Shown here: one piece after another, positions 40,564 to 50,095 of the stretch | How the letters are laid out: each line of letters begins with the position of its first letter | How positions within the stretch are numbered: the stretch's first letter is position 1 | Assembly: GCF_001693385.1 (NCBI RefSeq) | Contig: NZ_CP016428.1 | Coordinates: 7,006,001 to 7,070,000, forward strand | Reading direction: 5' to 3' | Source: Bradyrhizobium icense | Lineage (GTDB): Bacteria > Pseudomonadota > Alphaproteobacteria > Rhizobiales > Xanthobacteraceae | DNA length: 64,000 nucleotides | The notes under the pieces: model-generated | The model's database searches: none | Told to the model about the DNA's origin: nothing | Seen by the model: only the letters and a program-made list of their open reading frames with translations | Position numbers and translations under genes: made by a program

Positions 40564-42249
40564 TTACGCCGCCCGCACCTTACCCAGAAATTCGTCCACC
40601 GCGCTGCGCAGCATGCCGGACTGGGTGTCGAGTTCGCGGGCGCTCGCCAGCACTTCGGATGCCGCCTTGCCGGTCGCGGCTGCCGCCGTGGTGACGCCGC
40701 CGATATGCGTGGAGATTTCGCTCGATCCAGCCGCCACCGACTGAATGTTGCGGGCGATTTCGCGGGTGGCGCCGCCCTGCTGCTCGACCGCGCTCGAGAT
40801 CGAGACCGTGATCTCGCTCATCTGCGCGATGGTTTCGGTAATGCCGCCGATCGAAGCCACGGCTTCGCTGGTCGAAGCCTGCATGGCCGCCACCTGCGAG
40901 GAAATTTCCTCCGTTGCCTTCGCGGTCTGATTGGCCAGCGCCTTCACTTCCGATGCCACGACCGCAAAGCCGCGGCCGGAATCGCCGGCGCGTGCGGCTT
41001 CGATGGTGGCATTCAGCGCGAGCAGATTGGTTTGCGCCGCGATCGAGTGGATCAGCTTGACTACTTCGCCGATCTTCTCGGCGCCGGTCGAGAGCGCGCC
41101 GACGGTGGCGTTGGTGCGCTCGGCGTCGTTGACTGCCTTGGCGGCGATCTCGCTGGAGCGCGTCACCTGGCGGGAAATTTCGGTAACCGAACTGGAGAGC
41201 TCTTCGGCGGCGGATGCCACCGTGCCGACATTGTCGGACGAACGCTGCGATGCCGCGCCGACGGTTGCCGCCCGCGCGCTGGCGTCGCCGGCGGTCGTGG
41301 TCATGGATTGTGCCGTGCTCTGCATGCCGGCGGCCGCCGTCGAAACCGAGCGGACGATGCCGGTCACGCTGCGTTCGAAGTCGCTGGCGATGCTTTCCAT
41401 CGCCGCCCGCCGTTCGGCTTCGGCGCGCGCCTGCACCTCGGCTTCCTTCTGTTCGAGCCCGCGGATGCGCACCGCGTTGTCCTTGAAGATCTGCACGGTC
41501 GCGGCCATCGCGCCGATCTCGTCGCCGCGGCCGATGCCGGGAATTTCACCGTCGAGCCGGCCCTCGGCCAAATCCTGCATGCGGGCGCCGAGCTGACCGA
41601 GCGGCTTCGAAATGCTGCGGCCGATCATCCAGGCGATACTGCCGGCAACCAGCGCGATGCCGAGAACGGCCAGCCCGAGCACCATCGCGATCGGCTTCAT
41701 CTTGGCGTCGAGGTCGTCGAGATAGGCGCCAGTGCCGACGAACATGTTCCAGCCGGGGATCGGAACCGCGTAGGAGAATTTGCGGATCAGTTCCTCTTGT
41801 CCGGGTTTGCGGAATTCATAGCGCAGCATGATTTCGCCGTTGGCAGCGATTCCGTCGCGCAGCTCACGCACCAGCTTTCGACCACCAGTATCGATGTCCA
41901 TGCGGTTCTGGCCGATCTGGCTGGGAACCGGGGCCAGCACCGCGACGCCGTCCATCGTGTAGGCGAACACGTAGCCATTGCCGTTATCGAAAGTCAGCGT
42001 ATTGCCGCGCTTGCTGAACTCGGCGATCGCCGCCTCCTTGGTCATCTGGCCGGCGGCAACCTGCTTCTGCAGGCCGAGCGCCATGTTGCGCGCCATGTCG
42101 ACGATCGCCTTGGTCTGCTCGATCCGCGCATTGAGCATCTCACGCTGCATCAAATAGCCCGCGAGCAAGCCGGCGGCGCAGAGGCCGAGCAGCGTCACGC
42201 CCACCAAAATGCCGAGCTTGGGGGTGATCTTGAGGTTGGTGAGCTTCAC
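40564..42249 (-). CDS. Methyl-accepting chemotaxis protein with single Cache domain
   Basis: The 561-residue receptor has a membrane helix ([20 protein letters not shown]), a periplasmic single-Cache domain ([20 protein letters not shown] to [18 protein letters not shown]), a second helix, a HAMP linker and a long signalling domain. The hairpin tip is [20 protein letters not shown] and [20 protein letters not shown]. It feeds CheA/CheW signalling. A GTG at 42249 preceded by GGAGACCC gives a start just before the first helix; the frame could extend to 42306 but has no better start. The ligand is unknown. Confidence 0.92.
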   Translation of the reverse strand: MKLTNLKITPKLGILVGVTLLGLCAAGLLAGYLMQREMLNARIEQTKAIVDMARNMALGLQKQVAAGQMTKEAAIAEFSKRGNTLTFDNGNGYVFAYTMDGVAVLAPVPSQIGQNRMDIDTGGRKLVRELRDGIAANGEIMLRYEFRKPGQEELIRKFSYAVPIPGWNMFVGTGAYLDDLDAKMKPIAMVLGLAVLGIALVAGSIAWMIGRSISKPLGQLGARMQDLAEGRLDGEIPGIGRGDEIGAMAATVQIFKDNAVRIRGLEQKEAEVQARAEAERRAAMESIASDFERSVTGIVRSVSTAAAGMQSTAQSMTTTAGDASARAATVGAASQRSSDNVGTVASAAEELSSSVTEISRQVTRSSEIAAKAVNDAERTNATVGALSTGAEKIGEVVKLIHSIAAQTNLLALNATIEAARAGDSGRGFAVVASEVKALANQTAKATEEISSQVAAMQASTSEAVASIGGITETIAQMSEITVSISSAVEQQGGATREIARNIQSVAAGSSEISTHIGGVTTAAAATGKAASEVLASARELDTQSGMLRSAVDEFLGKVRAA

Positions 42250-42501
42250 GGGGGGGTCTCCGGAAATAGGCGCGTTGCACGCGATTGGCCGATTGATTCG
42301 GCGCACAATATCGTGAGACCCTTTAGCGCTTTGTTACGAAGGCCAGCGGAAATCCGGTAGAAGGCGGTGCTGCTGATTTAAACAGCAACCGGCGATTGTA
42401 GCCGAAGCAGGTCGGGTCGCGTAAAAGACGAAGTCTCGTAAAAGAAAGGGCGGCGCTCGCCGCCTCAAACCAACACCGAAGAATAAAATCGGGAGCAGGA
42501 A

Positions 42502-43545
42502 ATGCCGAAATTCAGGGTGGTGACGCCGAAGGGCGCGAGCTTCACGGTCGCCGGCGGCGGCTATGACTATGAGAAGGAAGCGCTCGATCCGATCGGGGCG
42601 GAAATCATCGAGGCGCCGGCCAACGAGGCGGAATTCATCGTCGCCGCACGGACCGCCGACGCGATCTACGCCAAGGGCATGCCGATCACCAAAGCGGTTA
42701 TCGACGCGCTCGAAAACTGCAAGGTGATCACGCTCGGCAGCGTTGGCGTCGACAGTGTCGACGTCAAGGCCGCCACCGCCCGCGGCATTCCCGTCACCAA
42801 CATCCCCGACACTTTTATCGAGGAAGTCGCCGATCACGCCATGATGCTGCTGCTGGCAGGCTTTCGGCGGCTGGTCGAGCAGGACAAGATGGTACGCACC
42901 GGCCGCTGGTCCGAGGGCCGGCCTGCGCTTCTGAAGATCCCGCGGCTGATGGGGCAGACGCTCGGCTTCATCTCGTTCGGCCGGGTGGCCCGCGCGGTCG
43001 CCAAGCGCGCGGCTCCCTTTGGCTTGCGCATGATGGCCTACGATCCCTTCATCCAGGAAACGCTGATGTACGACCACGGCGTGATCCCGGCGACGCTGTC
43101 GGAGGTGCTACAGCAGTCGGATTTCGTTTCGATGCATGCGCCGGCCCGGCCCGAGGTGCATCACATGCTGACCGAGAAGCATTTCCGCCAGATGAAAAAT
43201 TCCGCCATCTTCATCAATACCGGCCGCGGCGCCACCGTGGACGAGGAAGCGCTGATCAAGGCGCTGCAGGAGGGCTGGATTGCGCATGCCGCCCTCGACG
43301 TGCTGGAAAAGGAGCCGCCGTCGCACAACAACCCAATGCTTTCGATGGAAAACGTCACCTTGACCGCCCATGTGGCGTCGGCATCGGCACGTTTTGACGA
43401 GGCGCGCAAGCGCCGCGTGGGCTACGAATTGTCACTGGTCCTGCAGGGCATGTGGCCGGTAAGCTGCGTCAATCCGTCGGTGCTGCAACACACCTCGCTC
43501 CGCCGCTGGCAACCCGTCAGCATGGATCGCGGCCCGAACAGCTAA
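42502..43545 (+). CDS. C-terminal-binding-protein-like D-2-hydroxyacid dehydrogenase
   Basis: The 347-residue protein has the two-domain fold of D-isomer 2-hydroxyacid dehydrogenases. The nucleotide site is LGFISFGRVARAVAKRA. Catalytic residues are Arg and Glu in INTGRGATVDEEALIKAL and LDVLEKEPP, and His in LTAHVAS. It interconverts a 2-oxo acid and a D-2-hydroxy acid with NAD(P)H. GGAGCAGG precedes the ATG. It lies 73 bases before a sugar-type ABC binding-protein gene on the same strand, so the substrate may be a sugar acid. Confidence 0.9.
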   Translation: MPKFRVVTPKGASFTVAGGGYDYEKEALDPIGAEIIEAPANEAEFIVAARTADAIYAKGMPITKAVIDALENCKVITLGSVGVDSVDVKAATARGIPVTNIPDTFIEEVADHAMMLLLAGFRRLVEQDKMVRTGRWSEGRPALLKIPRLMGQTLGFISFGRVARAVAKRAAPFGLRMMAYDPFIQETLMYDHGVIPATLSEVLQQSDFVSMHAPARPEVHHMLTEKHFRQMKNSAIFINTGRGATVDEEALIKALQEGWIAHAALDVLEKEPPSHNNPMLSMENVTLTAHVASASARFDEARKRRVGYELSLVLQGMWPVSCVNPSVLQHTSLRRWQPVSMDRGPNS

Positions 43546-43618
43546 CACGGCGAAAGACGTTTCGAACGACAGGGTTCACCAGCGATTCAACGCCGGGAAC
43601 CAATACAGGGAGAGCATC

Positions 43619-44965
43619 ATGAGGAACGACATCACCCGTCGTGACGCCTTGGCTTTGGGCGCATCCGCCGCCGCGCTGGCCGTGACCGGCGCATCGGCGC
43701 AAACCGCGTCCACGATCAAGGCCGCCGACGTTCCGGCACCCAAGTTCGCAATCGAAAAAGGCGCATCCTTGCGCATGCTGCGCCCGGTGCGCTTCGTGCA
43801 GGCCGACGAGGACGTGTTTCGCGCCAATGCGGCCAAATTCACCAAGGAGACCGGCGTCGACGTCAAGGTCGACTTCGTCGGCTGGGAAGACATCAGCCAG
43901 CAGACCGCGGTGACCTCGAACTCCGGCGCCGGCCCCGACATGATCATCGGCTTCTCCGACGCGCCGCACATCTATATCGACAAGCTGGTCGAGCTGACCG
44001 ACGTGGCCGACTATCTCGGCAAGCGCTACGGCGGCTGGCAGCCGCTGGCGCAAAAATACGGCACGCGCAACAAGAGCAACGCCTGGATCGGATTGCCGTT
44101 CGGTGCCACTGCCGGCCCGCTGATCTACCGCAAATCGGTGCTGCAATCGGTCGGCTTCGACAAGGTGCCGGAAGACCATGCCGGAATTCTCGACCTGTGC
44201 CGCAAGCTGCAAAAGGCCGGCAAGCCGGCCGGCTTCGCGCTCGGCAACGCCAAGGGCGACGGCAACGGGTTTGCCAACTGGGCGCTGTGGTCGCACAACG
44301 CCTCCCTGCTCGACGAAGAGGGCAACGTCGTCATCAACAGCAAGGAGACCATCGCCGCGCTGAACTGGGTCAAGGAGCTGTATCCGACCTTCATCGCCGG
44401 CACGTCGTCGTGGAACGACGTCAGCAACAACCGCGCCTACTCCTCGCAGGAAATCTCGCTGACCGCCAACGGCGTCTCGCTGTATTTCTCGCTGAAGAAC
44501 GATCCGGCGACGCGCGCGATCGCCGAGGACAGCGAGCATCAATTGCTGCCGAAGGGCCAGGCCAAGATTTCACCGATGGCGGGGCTGACGCTGAACGCGA
44601 TGCTGTTCAAGCACAGCCAGTATCCCAACGCCGCAAAGGCATTCCTGCAATTCATGCTGGAAAAGGAACAATACGAGCCGTGGCTCAACGCCAACTCGGG
44701 CTACTGGTCGCAGCCGCTTGCCGCCTATGCCGACGCCGCGGTGTGGTCCAGCGATCCCAAGGTCGCGATCTTCAAGAACACCATGAACAGCTCCTATTAC
44801 GACGGCTACAAGGGCCCGATCTCGACGGCGACCGGTGCGGTCAGCGCCGACTACGTGCTGATCCAGATGTGCGCAGCAGTTGCGACCGGCGCCTCGACGC
44901 CGGAAACCGCGGCCGCGGAAGCGGAGCAGCGCGCGAAGCGGTATTTCCGGCGGCAGGGGCGGTGA
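43619..44965 (+). CDS. ABC transporter sugar-type substrate-binding protein (family 1)
   Basis: The 448-residue precursor has a Tat-type signal (TRRDALALGASAAALAVTGA). The mature part has the extracellular solute-binding protein family 1 fold: FTKETGVDVKVDFVGWEDIS, NSGAGPDMIIGFSDAPHIYI and NKSNAWIGLPFGATAGPLIY. Such proteins bind sugars or polyols in the periplasm. GGGAGAGCATC precedes the ATG. Two permease genes follow; a dispersed repeat separates them from this gene. Confidence 0.92.
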   Translation: MRNDITRRDALALGASAAALAVTGASAQTASTIKAADVPAPKFAIEKGASLRMLRPVRFVQADEDVFRANAAKFTKETGVDVKVDFVGWEDISQQTAVTSNSGAGPDMIIGFSDAPHIYIDKLVELTDVADYLGKRYGGWQPLAQKYGTRNKSNAWIGLPFGATAGPLIYRKSVLQSVGFDKVPEDHAGILDLCRKLQKAGKPAGFALGNAKGDGNGFANWALWSHNASLLDEEGNVVINSKETIAALNWVKELYPTFIAGTSSWNDVSNNRAYSSQEISLTANGVSLYFSLKNDPATRAIAEDSEHQLLPKGQAKISPMAGLTLNAMLFKHSQYPNAAKAFLQFMLEKEQYEPWLNANSGYWSQPLAAYADAAVWSSDPKVAIFKNTMNSSYYDGYKGPISTATGAVSADYVLIQMCAAVATGASTPETAAAEAEQRAKRYFRRQGR

Positions 44966-44998
44966 CGGCTACCGTCGAACGGCACATCTGGATCAAAC

Positions 44999-45108
44999 CG
45001 TCATTGCGAACGAAGCGAAACAATCCATAACGCCACAAAGGAGGAATGGATTGCTTCGTCGCTTCGCTCCCTTGCACAAACGCTTCGCGTTTGTTGCAGG
45101 CAATGACG
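44999..45108. repeat. Intergenic palindromic element, family R4
   Basis: CGTCATTGCGAACGAAGCG with AAACAATCCAT on the left pairs with ATGGATTGCTTCGTCGCTTC and GCAATGACG on the right, forming a long hairpin. It lies within the ABC transporter operon between binding-protein and permease genes. Confidence 0.75.
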
Positions 45109-45126
45109 ACGATGGACGAGTATTCA

Positions 45127-46083
45127 ATGTCTGTAACCACTCTCCCCTCGCGCGGCATGGCGCTCCGGCAACCAGGCTGGATCGCGCGCCTGTTCGACTA
45201 CAAGCCGTTCCTGATCGTGATGTGCCTGGCGCCGGCGATCGGGCTGTTGACGGTGTTCCTCACCTACCCGCTCGGCCTCGGCGTCTGGCTCGCCTTCACC
45301 GACACCACGATCGGCCAGCGCGGCATCTTCATTGGCCTGGAGAACTTCCAGTATCTGTGGACCGATCCCTTGTGGTGGGGCGCGGTGTTCTACAGCGTGT
45401 TCTACACGGCGATCGCGACCTTCGGGAAATTCGCGCTCGGCTTCTGGCTGGCGCTGCTGCTCAACAACCACTTCCCGCTCAAGAGCCTGCTCCGCGCCAT
45501 CGTGCTGTTGCCGTGGATCGTGCCGACGGTGCTGTCGGCGCTGGCGTTCTGGTGGATCTACGATCCGCAGTTCTCGATCATCTCCTATCTGCTGGTCGAC
45601 GTCTTGCATATCCGCTCGACCAACATCGACTTCCTCGGCACGCCATGGCCGGCGAGGTTTTCGCTGATCGCAGCCAACATCTGGCGCGGGATTCCCTTTG
45701 TGGCGATCTCGCTTTTGGCCGGCCTGCAGACCATCTCGCCCTCGCTCTATGAAGCCGCGATGCTGGACGGCGCCACCGCCTGGCAGCGCTTCCGCTACAT
45801 TACGCTGCCGATGATGATGCCGATCCTGGCGATCGTCATGACGTTCTCGATCATCTTCACCTTTACCGACTTCCAGCTCGTCTATGCCATCACCCGCGGC
45901 GGTCCGGTCAATTCCACGCATCTGCTCGCAACGCTCGCCTTCCAGCGCGGCATCGCCGGCGGCGAGCTCGGCGAGGGTGCAGCGATCGCGGTCTCGATGA
46001 TCCCGTTCCTGGTGTTCGCGACGTTGTTCAGCTACTTCGGCCTCGCGCGCCGCAAATGGCAGCAGGGAGAAGCCAATGACTGA
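45127..46083 (+). CDS. Sugar-type ABC transporter permease (MalF-like)
   Basis: The 318-residue protein has about six to seven membrane helices and the cytoplasmic EAA loop LYEAAMLDGATAWQRFRYIT. It forms half of the membrane channel. ATG 45127 (MSVTTLPS) was chosen because GGACGAG lies before it and earlier ATGs at 45103 and 45112 fall in or beside the R4 repeat. The next permease gene overlaps it by eight bases. Confidence 0.9.
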   Translation: MSVTTLPSRGMALRQPGWIARLFDYKPFLIVMCLAPAIGLLTVFLTYPLGLGVWLAFTDTTIGQRGIFIGLENFQYLWTDPLWWGAVFYSVFYTAIATFGKFALGFWLALLLNNHFPLKSLLRAIVLLPWIVPTVLSALAFWWIYDPQFSIISYLLVDVLHIRSTNIDFLGTPWPARFSLIAANIWRGIPFVAISLLAGLQTISPSLYEAAMLDGATAWQRFRYITLPMMMPILAIVMTFSIIFTFTDFQLVYAITRGGPVNSTHLLATLAFQRGIAGGELGEGAAIAVSMIPFLVFATLFSYFGLARRKWQQGEAND

Positions 46084-46978
46084 CGTAGCCGCTCAACCGG
46101 GCAACAGCAATGTCGCCAGCGCCACGCCCGACACCATGGCGTGGGATTCCCGCGCGCGGCGGGTGATGATGATCTACCTGCCGCTGGCCTGCTTCGTGCT
46201 GATCCTGCTGTTCCCGTTCTACTGGATGGCGATCACCTCGTTCAAACCGAACGCGGAGCTTCTGAACTACAAGCAGCACAACCCGTTCTGGATTTCCTCG
46301 CCGACGCTGGCGCATATCAAGCACCTGCTGTTCGACACCGCCTACCCGACCTGGCTGAAGACCACGATGTTCGTGGCGATCGGCTCCACGTTCCTGTCGC
46401 TGTTCGCTTCGACGCTCGCAGCCTACGCGATCGAGCGGCTGCGCTTCCGCGGCAGCCCCTATGTGGGCCTCGGCATCTATCTCGCCTACCTGGTGCCGCC
46501 CTCGATCCTGTTCATCCCGCTGGCCACCGTGATCGTGCAGTTCGGACTGTTCGACTCGCCGCTGGCGCTGATCCTGGTGTATCCGACCTTCCTGGTGCCG
46601 TTCTGCACCTGGCTCCTGATCGGCTATTTCAAGTCGATCCCCTATGAGCTCGAGGAATGCGCACTGGTCGATGGCGCCACACGGCTGCAAATCCTGCGCC
46701 GGATCACGCTGCCGCTCGCGGTGCCCGGCCTGATCTCGGCCGGCATCTTCTCCTTCACGCTGTCGTGGAACGAATTCATCTACGCGCTCGCCTTCATCCA
46801 GAGCGGCGCCAATAAGACGGTGCCGGTCGCGATCCTGACCGAACTCGTCACCGGCGACGTCTACCAGTGGGGCGCGCTGATGGCAGGCTCCCTGCTCGGC
46901 TCGCTGCCGGTCGCGCTGTTTTACTCGCTGTTCGTGGATTATTACGTGTCGTCCCTGACGGGCGCGGTGAAGGAGTAA
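46076..46978 (+). CDS. Sugar-type ABC transporter permease (MalG-like)
   Basis: The 300-residue protein is the partner of the upstream permease. It has six membrane helices, the conserved WMAITSFKPNAEL segment after the first helix and the EAA-type loop ELEECALVDGATRLQILRRI. Its start overlaps the preceding gene (translational coupling). No nucleotide-binding subunit is encoded in this cluster, so the transporter must borrow an ATPase from elsewhere. It converges on tonB with a 25-base gap. Confidence 0.92.
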   Translation: MTDVAAQPGNSNVASATPDTMAWDSRARRVMMIYLPLACFVLILLFPFYWMAITSFKPNAELLNYKQHNPFWISSPTLAHIKHLLFDTAYPTWLKTTMFVAIGSTFLSLFASTLAAYAIERLRFRGSPYVGLGIYLAYLVPPSILFIPLATVIVQFGLFDSPLALILVYPTFLVPFCTWLLIGYFKSIPYELEECALVDGATRLQILRRITLPLAVPGLISAGIFSFTLSWNEFIYALAFIQSGANKTVPVAILTELVTGDVYQWGALMAGSLLGSLPVALFYSLFVDYYVSSLTGAVKE

Positions 46979-47003
46979 GGAGAGCCGCCGTGTGCGGCCC
47001 ATC

Positions 47004-47828
47004 CTAGTTGGGCCTGAACTCCACCGGAACGTTAATGGGCATTGTCGCGTAAGTGATCTCGGGTGGAAATGCAGGGAATGGCTGAGCTTGGCGAACCAAT
47101 GCCATGGCCAGTGCATCGAACGCAGGAACTCCCGAAGAGCCGCCGACGCGGCTCGACAATACCTGACCGCCGCGGCCCAGCGTGAAGGACAACCTGACGA
47201 CGCCGCGCTGGCCGTTGCCGCCGGATGGATATTTATGGAAGCGTAACAAATGCGCGCGGACCCGCTGAGTGTAGGTCGCCATCGCTGAGGCAGAGGCACC
47301 CGCGCTGATCGCCGATGCGGCAGGCGCCTGGCGCTCGGCGCGCGGCGGCGCGCTGGTACGCGGAGCCGGCGGCGCCTCCGACGGCTTCTTGGCATCCGGC
47401 CGGACGATTTTCGGCTTCACCGGTACCGGCTTCTGCTCGGGGACGATCTTCGCTGGCTCGGGCTTTTCTGGTGTCGGCTGCTGCTTCTGCTCCGGCGGCG
47501 CAACGACTTCCGGCTTCTCCTGCGGCGGGGTCGGCGCGATCTGCTCGGGCACGGCGTCTGCGGCCGCGGGCTCGGGCGGCGACGCGTCCGCCTCCTGTAT
47601 CTCTGGTCCCGGCATCATGTCCATTGTTGCTGCCTCTGGCGACGACGTGATGGGCGCTAGATCGACCATGATGGCGGGCATCGCCACGCCGGGCGCCGGC
47701 TGCTGGGTGTACCAGTTCATCGCCAATGCGATTAGTGCGGCATGCGCGGCAACGATCGCCGTCGCCGAAGCTCCCCAACGCCGGACGACGGCCTGATCGG
47801 AGACGTCATGCAGGGCGAACGCGTTCAT
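47004..47828 (-). CDS. tonB: TonB energy-transducing protein
   Basis: The 274-residue protein has an N-terminal membrane helix (SATAIVAAHAALIALAMNW), a long Pro/Glu/Lys-rich spacer that spans the periplasm, and a C-terminal TonB domain (YPSGGNGQRGVVRLSFTLGR, SSGVPAFDALAMALVRQAQP). It passes energy from ExbBD to the haem receptor. ATG 47828 was used; a TTG at 47837 overlapping the exbD stop is possible. It is the last gene of the hmuR-hmuQ-hutX-exbBD-tonB run. Confidence 0.92.
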   Translation of the reverse strand: MNAFALHDVSDQAVVRRWGASATAIVAAHAALIALAMNWYTQQPAPGVAMPAIMVDLAPITSSPEAATMDMMPGPEIQEADASPPEPAAADAVPEQIAPTPPQEKPEVVAPPEQKQQPTPEKPEPAKIVPEQKPVPVKPKIVRPDAKKPSEAPPAPRTSAPPRAERQAPAASAISAGASASAMATYTQRVRAHLLRFHKYPSGGNGQRGVVRLSFTLGRGGQVLSSRVGGSSGVPAFDALAMALVRQAQPFPAFPPEITYATMPINVPVEFRPN

Positions 47829-47833
47829 GTCAG

Positions 47834-48274
47834 TCAAGTGCGGCCGTCGAGGCCGACCAACGCGATCTTGAGATAGCCGGCATTACGCAACAGGTTCATC
47901 ACCTCCATCAGGTCGCCGTAGCTGACGGCCTTGTCGGCGCGCAAATAGATACGCTCGTTCTTGTCGCCCTTCGTGGCGGCATCGATGGTGGCCGTCAGCG
48001 TATCGCGTGCGATCACATCCTCGCCGACTGCCACGGAAAGGTCCGGCTTCACCGTGACGAACACCGGCTTGTCCGGGCGCGGCGATGGCTCGACGGCACT
48101 GGCGGGAAGATTGACGCCGAGATCGACGGTTGCGAGCGGCGCGGCGACCATGAAGATGATCAGAAGCACCAGCATCACGTCGATGAACGGCGTGACGTTG
48201 ATTTCGTGCGCCTCGACAAGATCCTCGCCGCCGCCACGCCGTCCGCCAACTGCTTGCCCGAGCTTCGCGCCCAT
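47834..48274 (-). CDS. exbD: Biopolymer transport protein ExbD
   Basis: The 146-residue protein has the ExbD membrane helix with its functional aspartate (EINVTPFIDVMLVLLIIFMV) and a periplasmic domain with RADKAVSYGDLMEVMNLLRN. It works with ExbB to convert proton flow into force on TonB. GGAG precedes the ATG, four bases after the exbB stop. Confidence 0.95.
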   Translation of the reverse strand: MGAKLGQAVGGRRGGGEDLVEAHEINVTPFIDVMLVLLIIFMVAAPLATVDLGVNLPASAVEPSPRPDKPVFVTVKPDLSVAVGEDVIARDTLTATIDAATKGDKNERIYLRADKAVSYGDLMEVMNLLRNAGYLKIALVGLDGRT

Positions 48275-48278
48275 CGCT

Positions 48279-49064
48279 TCACTCCGCAGCGCGAGCGAGG
48301 CGGAACGCGCCGCGGTCGCCCTCGCGGCTGATCAGGAGCAGCACCAGCGCCGAAGCATCGCCCAGCAACGCCCGATGGACTGAGATCGTGCGGGTGAGAT
48401 GGTTGTAGATCACGACCGCGGGGATCGCCGCGACGAGACCGAGTGCGGTCGCGAGCAACGCCTCCGCAATGCCGGGCGCGACCACGGCAAGGTTGGTGGT
48501 CTTGGCTTCGGAAATGCCGATGAAGGAGTTCATGATGCCCCAGACCGTTCCGAACAGGCCGACGAACGGCGCGGTGGCGCCGATGGTCGCGAGCACGCCG
48601 GTACCGCGCGCGATCTGCCTGGACATCGCCGCCTCGACCCGCTCCAGCCGCAGCGCGACCCGTTCCTTGAGGCCATCGTCGAAATGACCGCCGGAGAGAC
48701 TGGCCTCGCGGGCGGCGGACTGGATGATCTGCGCCACGGCATCGTTGCCGCCGCGGCTTTCCTGTTCGGCCTTGGCGAGCACGGTGTCGGTTTCCAGCAT
48801 GCTCAAGCGCCGTTTGGCCATCGCGGTCTTGCGGCGGATTTCGACCGTCTTGGCCAGCCAGATCGTCCACGTCGCCAGCGAGGCGAAGGCCAAGCCCACC
48901 ATGACCGCCTGCACCACGACGTCCGCATTCACGAACATGTTCCAAGGGGACAGATTGCGCGGCAGCAGCGCAACATCAGTGGCGGCGAGCGCCGCCCCCG
49001 GCATTCCAGCCACGCCGGCAACGCCGCACCAACGGATCATAACGTTCAGCATTGTTCGCTGCAT
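48279..49064 (-). CDS. exbB: Biopolymer transport protein ExbB
   Basis: The 261-residue protein has a cleavable or uncleaved signal-like N-terminus, three membrane helices and the MotA/TolQ/ExbB domain (GTGVLATIGATAPFVGLFGT, VWGIMNSFIGI, GIAEALLATALGLVAAIPAV). With ExbD it forms the inner-membrane motor of TonB-dependent haem uptake. GGGAGACGATC before the ATG at 49064 supports the start. Confidence 0.95.
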   Translation of the reverse strand: MQRTMLNVMIRWCGVAGVAGMPGAALAATDVALLPRNLSPWNMFVNADVVVQAVMVGLAFASLATWTIWLAKTVEIRRKTAMAKRRLSMLETDTVLAKAEQESRGGNDAVAQIIQSAAREASLSGGHFDDGLKERVALRLERVEAAMSRQIARGTGVLATIGATAPFVGLFGTVWGIMNSFIGISEAKTTNLAVVAPGIAEALLATALGLVAAIPAVVIYNHLTRTISVHRALLGDASALVLLLISREGDRGAFRLARAAE

Positions 49065-49094
49065 GATCGTCTCCCGGCTGACAATGCGGATCGG

Positions 49095-49610
49095 TTACGC
49101 CGCGCGGGCGGGCGCGATCCTTTCCGCCAACGCATGAAAGCGCTGCAACTGGTCGCCGCGCAGCGCGCGCTGCTCGTCGCGGCCGACAAACACCTTGAAC
49201 ATGATGCCGCCGTCCACATTGATGAACGCGATGAAGGCCGACGATTTGCCCATGAAGGGCCGCTCGACGAAGGCGATGGCTCCGCAGCGTTCGTGCCGGA
49301 GGTGACCGTGCAGTCCCTTCGGCTGCATCAGGTTGAAGTAACCGCGGCCTACTTCGCCTCTCGGGATGCTGCCGGTGAACTCGAAGATCGCGTCGTCGGT
49401 ATGGACGATCATCGTCACCTCGCCCCACTGCGCGACGTCGTTCATCGCAGCGGCGAATTCACTGCCGGGGCCGAGGCGCACCATCGTGTCCGGCAATGCC
49501 TCGAGCACGGCGCGCGGCGCGACCTTGCGCTCCCGCGCCACGTCCTCGATCACCGCACCCGGATTCTCGGCCATATGGGCCTTGAGGTCGGCAAGGTCCG
49601 TGCTCAACAT
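49095..49610 (-). CDS. hutX: Haem utilisation carrier protein HutX/HuvX
   Basis: The 171-residue cytosolic protein matches the HutX/HuvX family: VIEDVARERKVAPRAVLEAL at the N-terminus, GSEFAAAMNDVAQWGEVTMI, GYFNLMQPKGLHGHLRHERC and FVERPFMGKSSAFIAFINVD. Members carry haem inside the cell and may pass it to a degrading enzyme such as HmuQ next door. GGAGAGGGCGCC precedes the ATG. It lies 13 bases after hmuQ and 30 bases before exbB, in one operon. Confidence 0.92.
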   Translation of the reverse strand: MLSTDLADLKAHMAENPGAVIEDVARERKVAPRAVLEALPDTMVRLGPGSEFAAAMNDVAQWGEVTMIVHTDDAIFEFTGSIPRGEVGRGYFNLMQPKGLHGHLRHERCGAIAFVERPFMGKSSAFIAFINVDGGIMFKVFVGRDEQRALRGDQLQRFHALAERIAPARAA

Positions 49611-49623
49611 GGCGCCCTCTCCG

Positions 49624-49959
49624 TCACGCAGCAGCGCTGGACTTGCGCTCGCTCAGGATCACCTCGAATCCCTCGAACTTCGGATGGCCGAGGTAAAGGC
49701 TTTCACCGGTCTTGTTGTCGGCGCGGGCATGCGCGCGGCGGAACTCTTCCGATTTGGTCCAGGCTTCGAATGCGGCCTTGTCGACCCAGACCGTATGCGA
49801 CGAATACAGCGTGTGATCCTCGGCAACGGGCCCCTTGAGCAGGTGAAACTCGACGAAGCCGGCCATGTTGCTGAGATAGGACTCGCGCGTGCGCCACACG
49901 GTCTCGAAGGCCGCTTCAGAGCCAATCTTCACCTGGAACCGGTTCATCGCGATAAACAT
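49624..49959 (-). CDS. hmuQ: IsdG-type haem-degrading monooxygenase HmuQ
   Basis: The 111-residue protein has a ferredoxin-like ABM fold. Asn6, Trp67 and His77 coincide almost exactly with the catalytic Asn7-Trp67-His77 triad known from IsdG, which opens the haem ring and frees iron. Its place between the haem receptor and hutX supports this; the name follows the Bradyrhizobium HmuQ, and HmuD is the close alternative. GGAG precedes the ATG. A hairpin at 50029 separates it from hmuR. Confidence 0.88.
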   Translation of the reverse strand: MFIAMNRFQVKIGSEAAFETVWRTRESYLSNMAGFVEFHLLKGPVAEDHTLYSSHTVWVDKAAFEAWTKSEEFRRAHARADNKTGESLYLGHPKFEGFEVILSERKSSAAA

Positions 49960-50028
49960 TTGAAATCTCCTCGGCTTAGTTGCTGGGGTGCGCCTGGCGT
50001 ACCGTTTGAGTTGGTTGAAAACATGGAT

Positions 50029-50067
50029 GCACCGAAGCCGCGCTGGAGCATCAGCGCGGCCCGGTGC
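50029..50067 (-). terminator. Intercistronic hairpin between hmuR and hmuQ
   Basis: GCACCG and GCCGCGCTG pair with CAGCGCGGC and CGGTGC, forming a stem of about 15 pairs with a small interior bulge. It lies just after the hmuR stop, without a long T run. It may attenuate or stabilise transcripts so that hmuR and the downstream genes are expressed at different levels. Confidence 0.6.
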
Positions 50068-50095
50068 AACTTTAGTGGTTTGTCAGCTCGTCGAA

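Noticed and set aside
40489..42360. 623-codon plus-strand frame
   Set aside because: It is antisense to the chemoreceptor gene, and its His/Gly/Arg-rich sequence matches no family.
46028..47395. 455-codon minus-strand frame across the ABC permease and tonB
   Set aside because: It overlaps two certain genes and has a low-complexity Arg/Gln composition.
48399..49838. 479-codon plus-strand frame
   Set aside because: It is antisense to exbB, hutX and hmuQ, which all have clear family motifs and ribosome sites.
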